Origin: Nipponacmea schrenckii
Taxonomy: Eukaryota; Mollusca; Gastropoda; Lottiidae
Reading direction: 5' to 3'
DNA length: 64,000 bases
Assembly (NCBI GenBank): GCA_030562195.1
Contig: CM060202.1
Span: 22,368,317 to 22,432,316, forward strand
Below, piece after piece: positions 59,001 to 64,000 of the stretch. The stretch's first letter is position 1. Each line of letters opens with the position of its first letter. The position numbers and the translations under genes are program-made. The notes under the pieces are model-generated. The model made no database searches. It was not told the origin of the DNA and saw only the letters and a program-made list of their open reading frames with translations.

Positions 59001-62000
59001 GGTTGGAAGGTTGAATATTTCATTCCACTTATTGTAACCTTACTGAAAAGTTTTTATTTGAAATAAATGCTGCCAGTGGGCGTATATTACCTTGCCTGGC
59101 AAGCTATCTTACCTTATTCTCAAACCATTGAAGTCATCCACAACGAAACCTGTAATAGTTGATATTATGAGGTATATATATATAATTAATTGGTTTATTT
59201 GTAATTATCCAGTGGTATGATGTATTATTACAGGTGTAGGATGGGCTATGTTTATTGTATCAGTATTAATAGCTATGTTGTATTATTACAGGTGTAGGAT
59301 GGGCTATGTTTATTGTATCAGTATTAATAGCTATGTTGTATTATTACAGATGTAGGATGGGCTATGTTTATTGTATCAGTATTAATAGCTATGTTGTATT
59401 ATTACAGGTGTAGGATGGGCTATGTTTATTGTATCAGTATTAATAGCTATGTTGTATTATTACAGGTGTAGGATGGGCTATGTTTATTGTATCAGTATTA
59501 ATAGCTATGTTGTATTATTACAGGTGTAGGATGGGCTATGTTTATTTTATCAGTATTAATAGCTATGATGTATTATTACAGTTGTAGGATGGGCTATGTT
59601 TATTGTATCAGTATTAATAGCTATGTTGTATTATTACAGGTATAGGATGGGCTATGTTTATTGTATCAGTATTAATAGCTATGTTGTATTATTACAGGTG
59701 TAGGATGGGCTATGTTTATTGTATCAGTATTTATAGCTATGATGTATTATTACAGGTGTAGGATGGGCTATGTTTATTGTATCAGTATTAATAGCTATGT
59801 TGTATTATTACAGGTATAGGATGGGCTATGTTTATTGTATCAGTATTAATAGCTATGTTGTATTATTACAGGTGTAGGATGGGCTATGTTTATTGTATCA
59901 GTATTAATAGCTATGTTGTATTATTACAGGTGTAGGATGGGCTATGTTTATTGTATCAGTATTAATAGCTATGTTGTATTATTACAGGTGTAGGATGGGC
60001 TATGTTTATTGTATCAGTATTAATAGCTATGTTGTATTATTACAGGTATAGGATGGGCTATGTTTATTGTATCAGTATTAATAGCTATGTTGTATTATTA
60101 CAGGTGTAGGATGGGCTATGTTTATTGTATCAGTATTAATAGCTATGTTGTATTATTACAGGTGTAGGATGGGCTTTGTTTATTGTATCAGTATTAATAG
60201 CTATGTTGTATTATTACAGGTGTAGGATGGGCTATGTTTATTGTATCAGTATTAATAGCTATGTTGTATTATTACAGGTGTAGGATGGGCTATGTTTATT
60301 GTATCAGTATTAATAGCTATGTTGTATTATTACAGGTGTAGGATGGGCTATGTGTATTGTATTAGTATTAATAGCTATGTTGTATTATTACAGGTGTAGG
60401 ATGGGCTATGTTTATTGTATCAGTATTAATAGCTATGTTGTATTATTACAGGTGTAGGATGGGCTATGTTTATTGTATCAGTATTAATAGCTATGTTGTA
60501 TTATTACAGGTGTAGGATGGGCTATGTTTATTGTATCAGTATTAATAGCTATGTTGTATTATTACAGGTGTAGGATGGGCTATGTTTATTGTATCAGTAT
60601 TAATAGCTATCTATTATAACATGATAATAGCCTGGACCCTCTATTATCTCTTTGCTTCTTTTGCTGAAGTTTTACCCTGGAGTTTCTGTGGTGTTTGGAG
60701 CACTACTGGTAAGTCTGAGTTTATATTTCAAGACTTTTATGCTCTTAATTGAATCTCTCTCATAGCCCATTAATCTATTTAAATAAGTATTTTTGAAACA
60801 TGCTATGGTAATCAATGTTAATTACTGATATTGCAATAGATATAAATCTGATTTTAAACCTGATTTATCACTTGGACTGCTCTCAAGATATTACCATCAG
60901 GTGTTTTGAAAAGAGTAAGCATGGTCTGCACCACCTACATCTACTATAATGGTCAACATCATGAGATAGAGCCAGATCAATTAATGCACTACTACACAAT
61001 GCACTGGTTTATTTGAAGCTATTTTGATGGATTTGAAAATGTTTGTTTTTTGTTTTACAGCCTGTCTAGAAAATAAAGACCAGATCAATAACTGTACCAA
61101 TTTTAACGGTACATTTTATAATGATACTTGTTACACAGTAGACATGGTGGGACAGGATACCTTCAACTACATGAGAAACATTAGTAACCATACCCTGTCT
61201 AACTCTAGGTCACCCAGTGATGAATATTTTCAGTAAGTATACTTGCCCTACACTACAACTCTACACTACCCCCTACCCTACACAACCACCCTACCCTACC
61301 CCATACCCCTACCCTCCACAACCACCCTACGCTACCCCCTTCCCTACACAACCACCCTACCCGCCCCCAAAACCCCCCTTTCCCCACACAACCACCCTAC
61401 CCTACACAACCAACCTACACTATCCCCTACCCTATACAACCTACAAATGTCTATATTTAAAACTTGATAAAGGCTTATTTAGTAATTTAGGTTTAGGCTT
61501 TGCCAGTGTTTATTGGGAGGAAAATCTTGTAGGATTAGTTATTTAGGACCACAGTTAATTCATAAGTTTATTTAGTTATAAGTAAAGCTATTTTCAATGC
61601 AAGGTTAGTCAATGTCAGTATATAATATAGGACTAACTGTTTAAAACCACCGTTATAAGTTGATTTAGATACAGTAATAGGAGGTAACTCTTGTAAGAAT
61701 TAAGACTACAGTAATTTGATATTTCAGTGAGTTTGTATTAGATATAACTGATGGAATAGAACATGTTGGTGGAGTGAAATGGGAGTTGGCTTTATGTCTA
61801 TTATTAGCATGGGTTCTAGTTTGTATCTGTTTAGCCAAGGGAATTAAAAGCTCAGGAAAGGTAAGGAGGTTCAACCTTTATTGCAACAATTAAATTGAAG
61901 GAGGTATACCTTACCTCACGAGTTACAGGTCTTCTTTGCATGTAAACATCACTCTAGTGAAACCAGCTCAGAAAAAATCAAACATTTTATCTGCTTTATT

Positions 62001-63896
62001 GCGAGAACAAATCACTATTGGATAAGGATATCCTTGGGTCTTATCTTCTAACACTGTGCCTAGCATGTCCTTGGGTCTTATCTTCTAACACTCGACTTAG
62101 GATGTCCTTGGGTCTTATCTTCTAACACTGTTTCTAGGATGTCCTAGTGTCTTAACTTCTAACACTGTGTCTAGAATGACCTAGGGTCTTATCTTTTCAC
62201 ACTATTTCTAGGATTTCCTTGGGTCTTATCTTCTAACACTGTGTCTAAGATGTCCTTGGGTGTTATCTTCTAACACTGTGTCTAGGATGTCATTGGGTCT
62301 TATCTTCTAACACTGTGTCTAAGATGTCCTTGGGGTCTTATCTTCTAACACTGTGTTTAGGATGTCTTTGGGTCTTATCTCCTAACACTGTGTCTAGGAT
62401 GTCCTTGGGTCTTATCTTCTGTTACTGTTTCTAGGATGTCCTTGGGTCTTATCTTCTAATACTCTTTCTAGGATGTCCTTGGATCTTATCTTCTAACACT
62501 GTGTCTAGAATATCCTGGGTCTTATCTTCCAACACTGTGTCTAGGATGTCCTTGGGTCTTATCTTCTAACACTGTGTCTAGGATGTCCTTGGGTCTTATC
62601 TTCTAACACTGTTTCTAGGATGTCCTTGGGTCTTATCTTCTAACACTGTTTCTAGGATGTCCTTGGGTCTTATCTTCTGTTACTGTTTCTAGGATGTCCT
62701 TGGGTCTTATCTTCTGTTACTGTTTCTAGGATGTCCTTGGGTTTTATCTTCTAACACTGTGTCTAGGATATCCTTGGGTCTTATCTTCTAACATTGTGTC
62801 TAGGATTTCCTTGGGTCTTATCTTCTAACACTGTGTCTAGGATGTCCTAAGGTCTTATTTTCTAACACTGTTTCTTGGAGGTACTTGGGTCTTTTCTTCT
62901 AACACTGTGTAGGATGTCCTTGGGTCTTATCTTCTAAAACTGTGTCTAGGATATTCTAGGGTCTTAACTTCTAACACTGTTTCAAGGATATCCTTGGGTC
63001 TTATCTTCTAACACTGTTTCTAAGATATCCTAGGATCTTATCTTCTAACACTGTTTCTAAGATATCCTAGGATCTTATCTTCTAACACTGTTTCTAGGTT
63101 GTCTTTGGGTCTTATCTTCTAACACTTTGTCTAGGATGTCCTTGGGTATTATCTTCTAACACTGTGTCTAGGATGTCCTTGGGTATTATCTTCTAACACT
63201 GTGTCTAGGATGTCCATGGGTCTTATCTTCTAACACTCTTTCAAGGATGTGCTTCTTACACTGTTTCTCATATCAAAGTTCATTTCAAGAAAAGTCTCAG
63301 AGTAGACACCCTAAACTTAGCAAGCATGAAGTGATGGATAACAACCAGACTGAATAAGTCTATAATTAAATAATGAATTATTATATATTTAAGGCAGTGT
63401 ATTTCACAGCGTTCTTTCCCTACGTAGTATTAACTATTTTACTGGTACGAGGTCTAACACTAGAAGGTTCAACTGATGGTATTATATATTTCTTTAAACC
63501 CAAATGGGAGAAGTTACTCAGTGCTAAGGTAAGTCAAGATATCATTCGTTTTGGTTGGAATCATATTTGTTGATATTATCCTAATGCGATATTTAGGGGT
63601 AGAGATGAAATTAAATTTATGGTATTCTACTCTTGGGTTTTATTGTACACAATGTTTCAACAATTTAAATTGTCATTATCAGTTTTATATGGTATACTAC
63701 TCCTGAGTTTATTGTACACAATGTTTTAACAATTTACATTGTCATCATCAGTTTTATATGAAAACCCTTAATATCTATGTTTTTTGTTATAGGTATGGGG
63801 TGATGCTGCCGTCCAGATCTTCTTCTCCCTGTCCCCTGGCTGGGGAGGGTTAATTACATTAGCTAGTTTTAATAAATTCTCCAACAACTGTTATAA
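53030..63896 (+). CDS. SLC6 sodium/chloride-coupled transporter, glycine-transporter-like (5' part)
   Basis: This plasma-membrane symporter imports glycine or a related amino acid with Na+ and Cl-. Coding exons are 53030-53237 (exon starts at 53006), 56527-56658, 60568-60708, 61061-61232, 61728-61860, 63394-63528 and 63793-63896. They give 341 codons plus 2 nt, all phases agree, and the gene continues off the right edge. TM1 holds the signature [12 protein letters not shown] with the unwound GLGN Na+ site. TM2 ends [11 protein letters not shown], which is close to glycine transporters. TM3 has IYYNMIIAW, with the substrate-site Tyr. The large extracellular loop 2 (exon 4) has paired Cys and five N-glycosylation sequons (NCT, NGT, NDT, NIS, NHT). 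TM4, TM5 ([15 protein letters not shown]) and TM6 ([11 protein letters not shown]) follow. PKWEKL in EL3 also favours a GlyT-type (SLC6A5/SLC6A9-like) call, but the exact orthologue is unresolved. The third exon is preceded by a remarkable 24-copy duplication of its own splice site. Confidence 0.93.
53440..53700. mobile_element. Fragment related to the 56955-59110 element
   Basis: 'GTTATATATTGTCATCACCT' plus 'TTTGTCCGTCAGTTTTTAAT' resembles the diverged head (GGGCGTATATTGTCGTCACC, TCCGTCCG) of the larger element. Confidence 0.5.
53701..55034. other. SLC6 intron, no gene seen
   Basis: AT-rich intronic sequence. 'AGAAATTTACTTTCTAT' near 54845 recurs near 40945, hinting at another dispersed repeat. 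No exon can be supported. Confidence 0.5.
55035..55445. repeat. 17-bp-based higher-order tandem repeat
   Basis: About 23 copies of a 17-bp core GATCAAGAGCTGTCTCA with alternating variants (AGGAGCTGCCTCC, TTAAGAGCTGTCTCT). The 51-bp and longer periods point to higher-order amplification. It lies in SLC6 coding intron 1. Confidence 0.9.
55880..55990. mobile_element. MITE left-arm fragment
   Basis: 'ACTACCTCTTAGACTGAACC' then 'TCAAACTTGGTTAATAA' matches the left end of the 7975 copy. Confidence 0.5.
56160..56295. repeat. Interspersed repeat shared with 37280-37390
   Basis: Shows the same ordered blocks as in the C2CD3 intron: 'AAGGTATTCTACAGTAGATA', 'AATATTCCATA', 'AACTAACAG.GATAT'. It contains an extra inverted 'CATTATCT...GATAATG' insertion. 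Confidence 0.65.
56735..56805 (-). mobile_element. SINE-like family B fragment
   Basis: Contains 'TTTTACAAGGATAACATCTT' as the complement of the family B tail. Confidence 0.5.
56955..59110. mobile_element. 2.1-kb repeat element with ~12 internal ~155-bp units
   Basis: It opens with 'ACGCCCACATGAAATGGGGG', 'GCGTATATTGTCGTCACCC' and an array of CCGT. About twelve units of 145-170 bp follow, each with 'TAAACACTCTA', 'GATTTTGATGAAACTTG', 'AAGGATGAACCCTATTGAAA' and 'TTATTGCCCTTGTTCTTGAA'. The end is 'CCAGTGGGCGTATATTACC', TTGCCTGGCAAGCTATCTT. GCGTATATT occurs near both ends. Several short minus-strand frames exist (57508, 57831, 58476, 58621) with mutually similar repeats but no recognisable family. 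Confidence 0.75.
59218..60625. repeat. 58-bp minisatellite built from an SLC6 intron/exon junction, 24 copies
   Basis: Acceptors recur exactly every 58 bases from 59233/59234 to 60567/60568 (1,334 = 23 x 58). Each unit holds TTATTACAG then GTGTAGGATGGGCTATG and 'TATTAATAGCTATG'. These are the end of the SLC6 intron and the first 46-48 bases of the exon for TM3. The last copy diverges after 'AATAGCTAT' and continues as the true exon. Only point differences were seen among copies (for example ACAGA/ACAGT near 59349 and 59581, GGTATAGG near 59640), with no indels. Confidence 0.95.
61240..61445. repeat. Pyrimidine-rich (CCCTAC/ACAACCAC) tandem repeat
   Basis: Degenerate 'CTACACAACCACCCTACC' units sit directly after the exon 4 donor of SLC6. 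The open frames through it (61217, 61243) are Pro/Thr/Tyr repeats from low complexity. Confidence 0.85.
62000..63255. repeat. 37-bp minisatellite in SLC6 intron
   Basis: About 33 copies of a 37-bp unit, GATGTCCTTGGGTCTTATCT plus TCTAACACTGTGTCTAG, with many point variants. It fills most of the intron before the TM5 exon. Confidence 0.93.
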
Positions 63897-64000
63897 GTAA
63901 GTGGCTGACATTATTCTGTTATTTGTCTGAATTGTTGAGTTTCTTGTAATTATTATATTGTATATTGCACTCCCCCTTTTTAACTCCCTTCTAATCGCTG

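Overview
This window is animal nuclear DNA: AT-rich, with GT-AG introns, no operons, many minisatellites and many short interspersed repeats. The protein matches and repeat style (tRNA-derived SINEs, TIR foldback elements, long repeats built from an 'aacactcta' unit) suggest a marine lophotrochozoan, most likely a mollusc. The species assignment is inference. Gene calls rest on reading exons by eye against remembered families; no database search was run.

Layout: (1) 1-7273, last four exons of mitochondrial asparaginyl-tRNA synthetase (NARS2, + strand); the gene starts left of the window. (2) 14493-9661, complete protein phosphatase methylesterase 1 (PPME1, - strand, 13 exons). (3) about 14814-40386, complete C2CD3 (+ strand, about 45 exons, about 2,780 aa), a centriole/cilium C2-domain protein. 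PPME1 and C2CD3 are head to head, with about 320 bp between their coding regions, as in human 11q13. (4) 40387-47600, C2CD3 3' end and a repeat-rich spacer. (5) 53030-63896, first seven coding exons (TM1 to TM6) of a glycine-transporter-like SLC6 symporter (+ strand), probably with a non-coding first exon ending at 47721; the gene runs off the right edge.

The four genes are unrelated housekeeping or neuronal genes and form no pathway. The unusual content is repetitive. There are more than fifteen minisatellite arrays (18-60 bp units), two tRNA-derived SINE families, a foldback MITE family with five or six copies, a 1.1 kb TIR element inside C2CD3, and a 2.1 kb interspersed element inside SLC6.

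The strongest observation is at 59218-60610. Twenty-four exactly 58-bp copies span the 3' splice site and first codons of the third SLC6 coding exon, giving 24 near-identical acceptors of which, by reading-frame analysis, only the last can give a full-length protein. The C2CD3 model also needs three single-base frame corrections (near 20625, 21715 and 35775), which most likely reflect assembly indels.
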